The notes under the pieces: model-generated
The model's database searches: none
The model's input: the letters and a program-made list of their open reading frames with translations, nothing else
Told to the model about the DNA's origin: nothing
Source: Cryptomeria japonica
Lineage: Eukaryota > Streptophyta > Pinopsida > Cupressales > Cupressaceae
Assembly: GCF_030272615.1 (NCBI RefSeq)
Contig: NC_081406.1
Location: 474,719,400-474,783,399, forward strand
Reading direction: 5' to 3'
DNA length: 64,000 bases
Made by a program: the position numbers and the translations under genes
Part shown: piece by piece, positions 23,561 to 33,700 of the stretch
Numbering within the stretch: position 1 is the stretch's first letter
Layout of the letters: each line of letters begins with the position of its first letter

Positions 23561-23563
23561 AAA

Positions 23564-23647
23564 TGTTTGCCTCATCAATAGAAACAATAACCAGAGCTAA
23601 AATCTCAACCCAAAGATTGGACATTCACTCTGTGAAGTTATTATCTC
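23564..23647 (-). repeat. Element A 5' LTR remnant
   Basis: The segment matches the outer 85 bases of the 3' LTR at 12228, then similarity ends at TATAGACACC, the start of the element B LTR. The rest of this LTR is not found elsewhere in the window. Confidence 0.75.
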
Positions 23648-24412
23648 TATAGACACCTAAAATTGTCCTGTCTAATTAAATAAATATCTTTAATTATTTA
23701 ATTATTTTAAGTCTAATTCTTCTATTAATTGAATAAATCTTTATTTATTTAATTAATTCATTTATCCTCTTATAGCCTTATTTCTCACTTAAATAAATAC
23801 ATTTATTTATTTAAATTATCCTTCCCCTAAATTAAATAAATATTTTTATTTATTTAATTGATCCTACTTCTTCTATTAATTAAATAAATCTATTTATTTA
23901 ATCAATTCATTAACCTTTTCCACCTATGACACATGTCATTCATCTCTTAATTCCTACACTACCTACCCTCTCATTATTTTCTTATTTCTTTTATCTACTC
24001 TCTAATCCTAGCCGACCATTTATCTTTTACATCTCTTGATCTTATCCCTCCATTTCTTATAGTGTCTTCTATATAAGGAGATGCTTCCTTCATTATCAAC
24101 CCTAATCAGCTAACTCTTGAACTACGCTTTTGAATTTTCATATGCCATCAAGCCTACTTGCAACCACATTTTCGTTCTTTGTTGAGCTCTTGTGCACACA
24201 TAAAATCTGAGGGCAAATATATCAAGAAAGATCAATGGAGATCCAAACCCTATTGGACATGTGATGGTATAATCTTTGTGATTTCATTTGATTTGCATTG
24301 TCTTAGGTAATCTTCATATGTTATGATAGATCTTTGTTGTTGTTAGGCTAGGGTTTTGTGGTTGAATCTATTTAGTCTTTCAATATTGTTGTTTTCATTT
24401 TTACCGTAAACA
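23648..24412 (+). repeat. Element B 5' LTR (765 bp)
   Basis: It starts TATAGACACCTAAAATTG, with TA where TG is expected. It has an AT-rich U3, a TATA box at 24070 and ends TAAACA before the primer site. The start matches the solo LTR at 21448 and the LTR at 59941. It is about half the length of those, so part of U3 may be deleted. Confidence 0.75.
24070..24077 (+). promoter_or_regulatory. TATA box of element B LTR
   Basis: TATATAAG lies about 340 bases before the LTR end, the expected place for the retrotransposon promoter. Confidence 0.55.
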
Positions 24413-24415
24413 TTT

Positions 24416-24433
24416 TGGCACGTCCGGTGGGAC
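24416..24433 (+). other. Element B primer binding site
   Basis: TGGCACGTCCGGTGGGAC follows the LTR end by three bases. It is similar to the site of element C (TGGCACGTCCTGTGGGAC) and more distantly to that of D. Confidence 0.7.
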
Positions 24434-24523
24434 TCTTGTCCCTTTTTTGCATTTAACATCTCTTGTTGCAGATTTTGTGTTTTTGAAGTTGCAGATCTGA
24501 CATTTTTGACAAACTTTCAGCAT

Positions 24524-24780
24524 TTCCGTGTCTGCGCATTCTGGAACTCCGTTTTTGTTTTTCTGGCACGTCTGTGACCTCCGTAATCGCGTTTGTATTC
24601 AGCATTATTTTATCCTATTTTGATGATTGCAGGGTTGCGTCTTTGTTTTCAAACCGCGTTTGTGCACCTTTCAGACGTGTCTGTGTTTGGGAGTCACGTC
24701 CATGTTTTCTAGGCGCGTTTGTTATTTTTTGCCACGTCTGCGTTAGGTTTAATCGCGTCTGTGTTTTGGATCTTGCATTT
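24524..24780 (+). repeat. Leader array B1: degenerate CGCGTYTGTG motif every 19-23 nt
   Basis: About eleven copies of a motif like CGCGTTTGTG or CACGTCTGTG occur, with the central CGT near 24528, 24551, 24570, 24591, 24639, 24658, 24679, 24698, 24717, 24736 and 24757. Spacing is mostly 19-23 nt with one double gap. Sequence between the motifs is not conserved, so this is not a simple tandem duplication. It lies between the primer site and the conserved leader block. Confidence 0.8.
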
Positions 24781-25078
24781 TTTAGTTTTTGATCCAGTTT
24801 TGAGGCTTTATTTCATCATTTGGATTTCAAATCTGGTTTATTTCGGGCTAACATCTTGTGATCTAGCTAACAAAATTGGTGCAACTTGTCTTGAAAGCGA
24901 ATCGTCTTGTCGAAGGCCTCTATTTCACAAAGTGTTTTGGATCTAAAAATTTACCTAACTTGTGTGCTTGCAGGAGGGGTATTATTGCAAAACTACTAAC
25001 AAATATTTGTTGCAGAATTTTGACAAGGGTTTTTGATCTTCATTTGTGTGCCTTGTTTTCATAGGTTATCAAACATTT

Positions 25079-25712
25079 CAATTGGTGCACTAAAATTGAA
25101 CCAGTGTCTTTTGTGTCTTGAACAATAGGCTCTTTTTGTTTAATCTCTAGAGGGCCTGTCTCTCCATGTGGTCATTAGGACTACTAGTGAGGAGAGAATG
25201 ACCCAAGTGGTAGCGAGGAAAACCCACCTCTTCCGAACCACTATAAATAACTGTATCCATGATGAAAGCCATGGGTAATGTGTGTTGATTAGTTCATACC
25301 GACACTATGTCTTCCCATAAACCCGTTTGATCAAATTTATTTGATCAGTTGTAGGGCGTAACCTCTACTGGCTGGGAGCCTTCTGTATTTACAGAGTTGA
25401 AAGTACCGCATGTATGGCCACACGAGCGGATGCCCTTACTAGCACCTTTTTGTTTTAGAAATCCAAAATCCTTCTAGTTGTTGGGGTAGGAGGTCGGACC
25501 TCTGGAGCGGCCCACACACATACGGTTCTTAGTAGAGATACAAAGTTCACCACGGTGAGTTTTCATGGGGACTGATGCTTGGCTGCCCCAGAGAAGTGAG
25601 TGCTGAGGGTGGAACCAGTGAGGTCAAGCATCTAGGTATCCGCTCTGAATAGCATAGCCTCGGGGGAAACCCCATGTGGGATCAACAACTATTGTCCTGG
25701 CCAACGATAAGA
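25079..25712 (+). other. Conserved leader block, copy B
   Basis: A roughly 600-nt noncoding segment shared with 43956-44572 (C) and 62155-62705 (D). Shared words include TCCGAACCACTATAAATAA, GGTTCTTAGTAGAGATACAA, GAGAAGTGAGTG and CAACTATTGTCCTGGCC. It includes hairpins such as GAGGTCGGACCTC and GGGGGAAACCCC. No frame is conserved among the three copies on either strand, so it is probably a structured RNA or regulatory leader. It sits between primer site and gag. Confidence 0.8.
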
Positions 25713-25877
25713 ATTGTGCTTGTCTTATTTTAAACATTCAAACATTCAAGATCAAACATCATAACATTGTGTCTTTTGTGTCTTCAAGTGTATGCAAAAC
25801 ATTTTTACATCAAACAACACACTTTCTTTGGAGTCATTTTGAGGCTAAACATTTCTGAACATTGAGTCCTCATCAAA

Positions 25878-25882
25878 ATTGT
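25878..25882. other. Target duplication ATTGT, left
   Basis: ATTGT directly before the Tekay LTR is repeated at 40504-40508 directly after the other LTR. Confidence 0.9.
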
Positions 25883-26701
25883 TGTCGTGCCCAAACTTTA
25901 GGGCACAAAAACGGAACAACAAATTTTTTTTTGACGTCATGAACTCGCTATAAATCCTAATACATAACGACTGTATTTAAAGTTTTGTCTTATCTAGGAA
26001 GTAATTAACTTACTTACTAAGGTTAAGTTAAATAACCAACTCGAGCGAGTGACTTGATTGATGAAGATTAATTTGCATTGCCGATTAGTTAGCTAGCTCA
26101 ATTACCTAAGACAAGTTGTCGCTAATTAAACCAAGGAATAATTGGTTACCTTAAGGTATTAAATCATTCCCAATCCATATAAGGATAATGCTATTGATTA
26201 ATTGATACACCTGCGAAATTATTATATACATCCAACTGATGAGGGTTCGAATTACTACAATGTCGTTTGTCCACTAAAACCGACAATAAGCTAAGGCCAA
26301 TTCCAATTTTCCCTAACTTCTTAATTTGTCGATTAAATTAAATTTGGCCCAAGCTTACCCCCAAAGGGTTTATGGTCCATAAAATTGGTTCTACAAATTC
26401 CCTTTTTTTTAAATTTTCCTAATACCCCAAATATAATTAGGGAAGTCTATTGATTAATTAATTAAATTATTCGAGTTGATGTATGGTGTTTCCGATTTTG
26501 ATAACCCCTTCATTCTTAAATCCTTTTTTTTTTTAAATTTCAAATCTCCTAAGGAGTAAATGGACGTATAATAATCCTATCATTAATTAACCCCATTTCA
26601 TATATTAAAATCAATGTTTAAAATTTCCATAATATTTCAATTATAAACTTAACCCCAAATTTTATACTAAAATCTAGCTTTAAATTTCCAATTTAATTTC
26701 C

Positions 26702-26704
<3 letters not shown>

Positions 26705-26781
<77 letters not shown>
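26705..26781. repeat. TA microsatellite in Tekay LTR
   Basis: A run of AT dinucleotides is about 20 bp longer here than in the partner LTR (36498-36553). Other TA tracts near 27570-27620 and 37346-37402 also differ. These length changes are almost the only differences between the LTRs. Confidence 0.9.
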
Positions 26782-26785
<4 letters not shown>

Positions 26786-26970
26786 ATTATAAATTCTTAA
26801 ATTCTAATCCTCATTATAAATTAAAATCAATTTAAATGTCCCCAAATCTAAATCTCCAATATGTATATAAATATATATGTATATATAAATATACATATAT
26901 ATATATATATCAATATATTCATTTATATATATATACATATATATATGTATATATATATATTCTTATAATG

Positions 26971-27090
26971 CTAACCCTAACCCGAAATGGGGTTAGGGTT
27001 GCATTTTTACATATTACACTTGTCTTATGTTATTTTTACCCCTTATTTTTTTTTACATATTATACCCTAACCCGAAATGGGTTAGGGTTT
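26971..27090. repeat. Two telomere-like inverted repeats in Tekay LTR (left copy)
   Basis: Two hairpins, at 26973-27000 and about 27064-27090, pair CCTAACCC with GGGTTAGG around a CGAAATG loop. They are spaced about 90 bp apart. The same pair recurs at 36744-36771 and 36835-36861 in the other LTR. Confidence 0.8.
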
Positions 27091-27211
27091 TATATTAACC
27101 CTTTTTCTTTGTTTTGTTTTCTTTCTCTTTTTTTTTGTTTTGAAATGTGACTGCAGGTACGGAGGCGGAGGGTTTCATGCGGGGAGAGCGGAGGTTTTCG
27201 CAGGGGTTCGG

Positions 27212-27455
27212 GCGCCGCTGTGCATACGCACAGTGGCGGCAGCGCCGCCCACTGTGTGTACACACAGTGGCGGACGGCATAGCCGCCGCCCACTGTGTAT
27301 ACACACAGTGGCGGGCGCCGTTCACTGTGCGTAGCACAGTGGCGGCCGCGACCGCCCACTGTGTTACACACAGTGCGGTGCCCTTCGGCGCCGCCCACTG
27401 TGTGTAGCACAGTGGTTCGGCCGTGGCCGTCCACTGTGTTGCACACAGTGGCCCG
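27212..27455. repeat. GC-rich chain of seven palindromes in Tekay LTR (left copy)
   Basis: Seven imperfect to perfect palindromes built on CACTGTGTGTACACACAGTG follow one another every 35-40 bp. They are centred near 27226, 27260, 27299, 27332, 27365, 27405 and 27440. The linkers are themselves inverted repeats (for example GGCGGCAGCGCCGCC). The block is strongly GC- and CpG-rich in an otherwise AT-rich LTR. The identical block is at 36983-37226. Confidence 0.9.
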
Positions 27456-27569
27456 CGAGACTTGCTTCCCTTTTTTTTTTGCTACATTTTTAATAAGTTT
27501 CGTGGGTTGATAAAAATGGTATAAGATGTAGTTTTTTTTCATTTTTTAATTTCCAATGTATATTATGTG

Positions 27570-27622
<53 letters not shown>

Positions 27623-27695
27623 GCATAGTATCGTTTATGAATATGCAGATATTTTCTTCTACAGGCATCCACAGAGCATATTTTTTTTTGATGCA

Positions 27696-27728
<33 letters not shown>

Positions 27729-30724
27729 ATAAAAGGGTTTATTCTGCATTATATTTTATATGATTTGTAACAGAGATGCACAGGATTCAGAATACATGTT
27801 TTTGTTTCTTTTTAAATTTCGTTGTTACAGAGGTATACATATACAGGAAATCTTATATATATATATTTTCTATATATATAGGTATATATTTTCAATATAT
27901 ATACTTATATACATATAGAAATATATATATGACTAAATGTTGAAGTAATAGGGTTAAAACCCTTATATTGATCTGAGTTTTTTTGTTTTTTTTTAAACCA
28001 TCTACATTCCGTTTTAGTCTTCTAACAGCATTTAGAATAGATCTATTTATTTATTTCTTTTATTTAAACTTGCTACAGAAATGAAATAGTTCTGGTTTTC
28101 TTTTAACAGTCATAAAATAACAAAATCTAAACTATGCAAGTAAATAGTGAGAAATAAATAAAGAAACAATACTAGTTCACTCCTTTTTTTAAAACAGTCA
28201 TAAAATTACAGAATTTACACTATGCAAGTAAATAATAACCCTACTGCACTTCTTTTTCTTTTCCTTACTAATGCAGTAAATAAACTAATGAATAGTAAAT
28301 AAGGAATCCTAATGCATTTTTCTGTTACTTTTCTTTAATATTGCAGTAACTAAACATGTTACAGACCAAATTTAAATGTAGTCTTCTACAACACAATAGG
28401 CATCAAAATATAATAAAAATTTACATTACTTTCCAGAATGATAGGTTACAATAGCCCAATATAAAAATGGGTAGAATTTCTAAACAGTCATCTTTCTCTA
28501 ATCTTTACACAGAAAATAAAAATTACATTTATTCAAATAGAAACAAAATCATTTTAAGTCCTATATTTACATCTGCACTTTCTCTTCTTTTTCTTTTTCT
28601 CTTTTTTTTTTGCATTTAAATAAAAATAAAAATCCTGAATAGAAGTCTGCAACACATCAATCTGCAACTCCTAATCTTTTTCCCAAGCCACCTGCAAGTA
28701 AATTTTAGGACTGTGACCATGGGATGCTCACCTCCCAGCCTAGGCTTACCAGAAGCCACCCCCGAGCTAGGAGAATCAAGGCGTAGACGGGTTACAACCA
28801 AGCAATACAACATAACAATAAGGAAAACACACAACACATACACTTTCCCATCCCAAGCTACACTATCACCACATTTGTGGAGATAAATCTATGGGTGGAA
28901 GTGGACCAAGTACCGTTGGGGAGACTGCAGCCAAAAAGAATATCACAAGCCACCTCATGGCAACACAAATACTCAATCAGAATTCATCCCAACCACCTTA
29001 TGCCCCCCCAAAGGCTCAAAGCCATTTCTCTCCCCTTATGACCCCCAAATGCATACACAAGGCTATGCAGCAAGGGTCACAAAGGACACCCTTGAGATCA
29101 CTCTCCTTAAGGAGAGCCTCTCACCCAAGGCTGTCATGCTTCTTCCACCCCAAGATCATCCTACTCTCCCAAGAGTAGGAGATCTTGGACACTCCCAAAA
29201 CAAAAACACAAAACAGAAAAAAAACATAGAAATAAAACTACACATTATTTCCTTCTACAACATTATACATACACACTTCCTTTACAAGCAAATCTTTCCT
29301 TCAACAAAACAACATAGCTAACATAAACAACATAAACAAGAGGAGATAACAACCAACCTTATTCTGCCAATAGGTATTCTAAACTTGGTTGAAGATGAGC
29401 TGCCCAATCCACACAACTTTCTGCAAATCTTGGCCACCAAATTCCTCTAAATTTTCTAAAACTGGTTTTTCCTTTCAAATTTTTCCAAAAATCTCCAAAA
29501 GTGGAGAGTGGGTGATTAGCTCACTAAGCTTCCATTCTTAGCCTAAGAAGGCCTCTCTCACTCCTTCCAACCTCTTGGGTAGAGTGAGTGATCTCCCATT
29601 GGGTTGGTCTTCCCTAGGTCTTACACACTCCCTAACCTAGGTGCCTAGAGAAGGGAAATGGAATGGGGAAGAGGGATTACTATCTCCAAGAAGGTTATCC
29701 TACCAAGGATGGCACTCCTATAGATGGAATTCGTCCATCTTGGGAAAACCACTTTTTTGGGTGGTTAAACAAGTCCTAAGGGAAAGACACATGGCCAATT
29801 TTGGCCTTCACCCATAGGTACCCCATGAGGCCTAATAAAAAAGCTCTAAAATTGACTCTAGGAGTTGATTTGACCTTCAGAAAGTCCACCTGAAGTTAAC
29901 CTACGGGTCAACTCTGAGTTGACCTTCCTTGTGGCTCTCTAACCTAGATTTCTTGGTTCCTTCAAGGATAATTAGGGGATATAACCATTAACAAAAATAA
30001 AACCTTCAAAAAGGTGACATGACAAATTGCCAACACAACATACTACATAGGTGTCAAGTGACACTACAACATAATTCCACATCACAATAAACACATGGCA
30101 ATTGTCCCTTAAACAATTTAAATATTCCAATAAATACAAATTACACTCATGCAACATTTTACATTTACGAATAAAATACAGTACATACGGGGTGTTGTCT
30201 CTCCAAATAGACAACCCCTGGTTTTACTAACGCACATTGGCCTAGGCTTGATTCTCCCTAATATTTCCATGGTCACATGGATATTTTCCTGCACATCTCA
30301 ATTTAAACATTAGTACTTCCCAAATAGCCTCATATAAAATATAAAATCACATAATCAGAATACAATACATTCATTCTACAAAGACTTGACATTATGAAAT
30401 ATAATTTGTCACAATTCAAAGCAATTTCCTCATAATCCTCAAAATTTGATCCATCTACAATATATGCAAACATTTTCCAAACATTATATCTAATCCTGAA
30501 ATTCAGATAATAACCTGCATCATCACAACATTACCCTAATCTAGAATCATATAATATTCTATAATCCACAAGGCATAGAAATGAAGCATCCACATATGTC
30601 AATGTTACCAAAATCGCGGAATCATGAAAAGTTCTATATCCATAGTGTGTCCAAACTAGTATCCAAAATAGTTCCAAAATGAAAATAACTGAAGAGATAG
30701 GATGGGTTGGGGTAGGGCCCCACA

Positions 30725-30736
30725 CCCTCCCCCTCT
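30725..30736 (-). other. Tekay polypurine tract
   Basis: The minus strand reads AGAGGGGGAGGG directly before the LTR start TGTGGGG. It overlaps the last bases of the gag-pol stop codon, so the internal region has no 3' untranslated spacer. Confidence 0.9.
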
Positions 30737-33700
30737 AGGTATGAACGTCCTCCTGGAGTTCATCAAAAAGATGAGGGTACTGTGATCTCATACGTGCTGC
30801 ATCCTCCCATGAAGCTGTAACCTCATCATAGCAATCCCACTGGACCCTAACCTGGTCCAGCTCTCGACCTCGAAGGGCCAACGTCCGGCGTGCCAAAATG
30901 CGAATGGGCTCCAAGGCTAACTGCCCGTCCGACTCCACCTGCAAGGCATCCCAATCTAAAATATGAGACTCATCATAGATATATTTTCTCAAAACTGACA
31001 CATGAAACACATCGTGGATGCGTGACAGGCTAGGTGGCAAAGCTAGGCGATAAGCAACTGGTCCTATCCTCTCAAGGATCTCGAAGGGTCCAACAAAGCG
31101 AGGTGCGAGCTTAGAACCCTTTCCATAGCGGATTGGACTCTTATGCGGTCGCACTCTCAGGAAAACTCTGTCCCCAACCATGTAACTCCGGTCTATCCTC
31201 TTTGCATCGGCATATTTCTTCTGCCTATCCTGTGCCTCTCTAAGGCGCTGTCTAATCAAAGTTACCTGTTGCTCCATATCACGGACCAACTCAGGGCCTA
31301 TGGCCACTCTGTCCTCAATACGATCCCAACTCAAAGGTGTCCTGCATGGTCTGCCGTACAAGGCCTGAAAGGGTGGCATCCCCAAAGAAGTGTGATGCCC
31401 ATTATTATAGGCAAATTCTACTAAATGCAGGTACTCCTCCCATCGGGTCTGATGATCCATGACGTACATGCGGAGCATATCCTCTAACACCTGGTTAACC
31501 CGCTCTGTCTGGCCATCTGTCTCTGGATGGTAGGCTGTGCTGAAGTTGAGCTTAGTGCCCAACGCTGCCTGTAATGCCTTCCAAAAGGAAGATGTAAAGA
31601 GAGAATCCCTATCAGAGATAATCTTGCGTGGGACACCATGAAGCCTAACAATGTCTCGTAAGAACACCTGTGCCACTGTTGGAGCTGTGAAGGTAGTCCG
31701 AACTGGTGAGAAGTGGGCTACTTTGGTCAATTTGTCAACTGTCACCAAGATAGCATCATGGCGACGCGATGACATAGGAAGACCAATAATGAAGTCCATG
31801 GATATAGTATCCCACTTCCACTCTGGTATAGCATGGGACTGGAGTAACCCTCCTGGATGGCGGTGCTCTGCCTTGACTCTCTGACACTCAAGGCATCGGG
31901 CTACTAACTCGGCGATAAGCTGCCGCATTCCTGGCCAATGATATAACTGCCTCAAGTCAGCATGCATCTTCTTAACCCCGGGATGTGCTGCATAAGGAGC
32001 TCTATGAGCCTCCATGACAATGAAATCTCGCAAACCCCCAGAAGAGGGTACATAAATGCGCCCTCTATGGCGTAATAAACCATCAGACTCCAAAGAGTAG
32101 TCCACAAACTTCCCCTCCAGGGTCTCCTGACTACGGATCCTCTGACAAACCTCAAGATACCAATCATCCTCTGGCAATTGCTGCAAAATACGGTCTCTCA
32201 AATCAGTGCTCATGGATATGGTGTAAACCTCATGTCGTCTCCTACTTAGGGCATCTGCGACCACATTCTCCTTTCCTTTGATGTAATGAACATCAAAATC
32301 ATACTCACAAAGGAACTCCATCCATCTCCTCTGACGTGCATTAAGGTTAGGCTGGGTGAAGATATACTGCAAACTCTGATGGTCTGAATGAAGCTCGAAG
32401 TGATGACCTAAAAGGAAGTGTCTCCACCTCACAAGTGCATGTACAACTGCCGCAAGCTCTAGGTCGTGCGTAGGGTAGTTAAGCTCGTGAGTCTTAAGTT
32501 TCCTGGACTCGTATGCTATAACCCTACCCTCCTGCATAAGAACTGCTCCCAATCCATCTAAGGAAGCATCCGTGCATACCATGAAGTCGGCCGTGGGGTC
32601 TGGCACGATAAGAATAGGTGCACTAGTAAGGGCCCTTTTTAGATCCTGAAAAGCCCTCTCACACTTCTCTGTCCACTCGAATTTCTTCCCTTTTCGCTGG
32701 AGGGATGTGATAGGGTGTGCAACTCTGGAAAATCCCTCCACAAAACGTCTATAGTATCCTGCTAAACCCATGAAGCTTCTGACCTCTGTCACACTGGTAG
32801 GTGCCGGCCAATCCATGATGGCTCTAATCTTTGATGGGTCAACTGAGATCCCATCACCAGATATAACATGCCCTAGGTACTTGACCTCTGATCTAAAGAA
32901 GGCACACTTCGACAAACTGCCGAACAACTGGTTATCCCTCAAACACTGCAAAACCTGTCTCAAATGCTCCTCATGCTCCTGCTCATTTCGGGAATAGATC
33001 AATATGTCGTCGAGGAACACTATCACAAATCGGTCGAGGAAGGTGCGGAATACCCCATTCATGAGACTCATGAATACAGCTGGAGCATTCGTAAGACCGA
33101 ATGGGACCACAGTGAACTCATAGTGGCCATATCTGGTGCGAAACGCGGTCTTGTGGATATCACTTTCCACAATTCTCAACTGATGATACCCTGACTTCAG
33201 GTCTATTTTGGAAAACACTTTGGCACCCTGAAGCTGATCAAACAAATCATCGATCCTCGGTAAAGGATAGCGGTTCTTGATGGTTACTTTATTCAGTTGC
33301 CTGTAATCCATGCATAACCGAAGGGATCCATCTTTCTTCTTCACGAAGATGACTGGTGCGCCCCAAGGAGAGACGCTAGGACGGATGTGACCCTTCTCTA
33401 AGAGTTCCTCTAGCTGCATCTTGAGCTCATTAAGCTCATGAGTGGTCATCCTATAAGGTGCTCTCGAAACTGGCTCGGCTCCTGGTACCAAATCTATGTG
33501 GAAGTCAATTTCCCTGCTGGGCGGCATACCGGGTAGCTCATCAGGAAACACGTCTGCAAATGCCTCAAGGATGGGATGATCATCTATGGAAGGCTCCTTC
33601 TCATTTTCTTCCTCTCGGTCACTGATTGTGATAGCAAACAACTGGCATCCCTTCCGCATGCTCCTCTTAAGCTGCATTGCGGATATCATACGAAGAGACA

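Larger units (their letters stand above)
12228..23647 (-). mobile_element. Element A: Athila/Tat-type Ty3-Gypsy, minus strand, truncated 5' LTR
   Basis: Reading leftwards, the order is 5' LTR remnant (23647-23564), primer site, gag, protease, RT, RNase H, integrase, a second polypurine-like tract, an extra ORF, a 3' polypurine tract (13530-13516) and a full 3' LTR (13515-12228). The protease signature DLGA and the RT words YMDDF and LGHHISIIGIQVD place it in the Athila/Tat group. Coding parts carry several stops and frame changes, and a 1452-bp solo LTR sits in gag. It landed in the Gypsy fragment at 12227. The right flank is lost because element B is inserted in its 5' LTR. Confidence 0.85.
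25883..30724 (-). repeat. Tekay 3' LTR (4842 bp)
   Basis: The plus-strand ends are TGTCGTGCCC (left) and GGCCCCACA (right), so on the minus strand it starts TGTGGGGCC and ends GGGCACGACA. It is AT-rich with TA microsatellites near 26705-26780, 27570-27620 and 27700-27725, telomere-like inverted repeats, and a 240-bp GC-rich palindrome chain. No protein-coding frame of note is seen. Its length is at the upper end for Tekay LTRs. Confidence 0.95.

Noticed and set aside
26971-27090. Interstitial telomere
   Set aside because: There are only two short inverted copies per LTR, both moving with the LTR. It is not a tandem telomeric array.
27090-27542. Frames of 64-150 codons across the palindrome chain on both strands
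   Set aside because: Open frames arise because the GC-rich repeats lack stop codons. Peptides are repeats of CVYTQW or HTVGG types on both strands.
27546-27770. Open frames of alternating Tyr-Ile on both strands (also at 37334-37528 and 56596-57190, with Cys-Val runs)
   Set aside because: They are translations of TA and CA microsatellites with no domain or codon signal.
28891-29321. Pro/Ser-rich frames present in both Tekay LTRs
   Set aside because: They are duplicated only because the LTR is duplicated. They overlap each other in two frames and show no domain.
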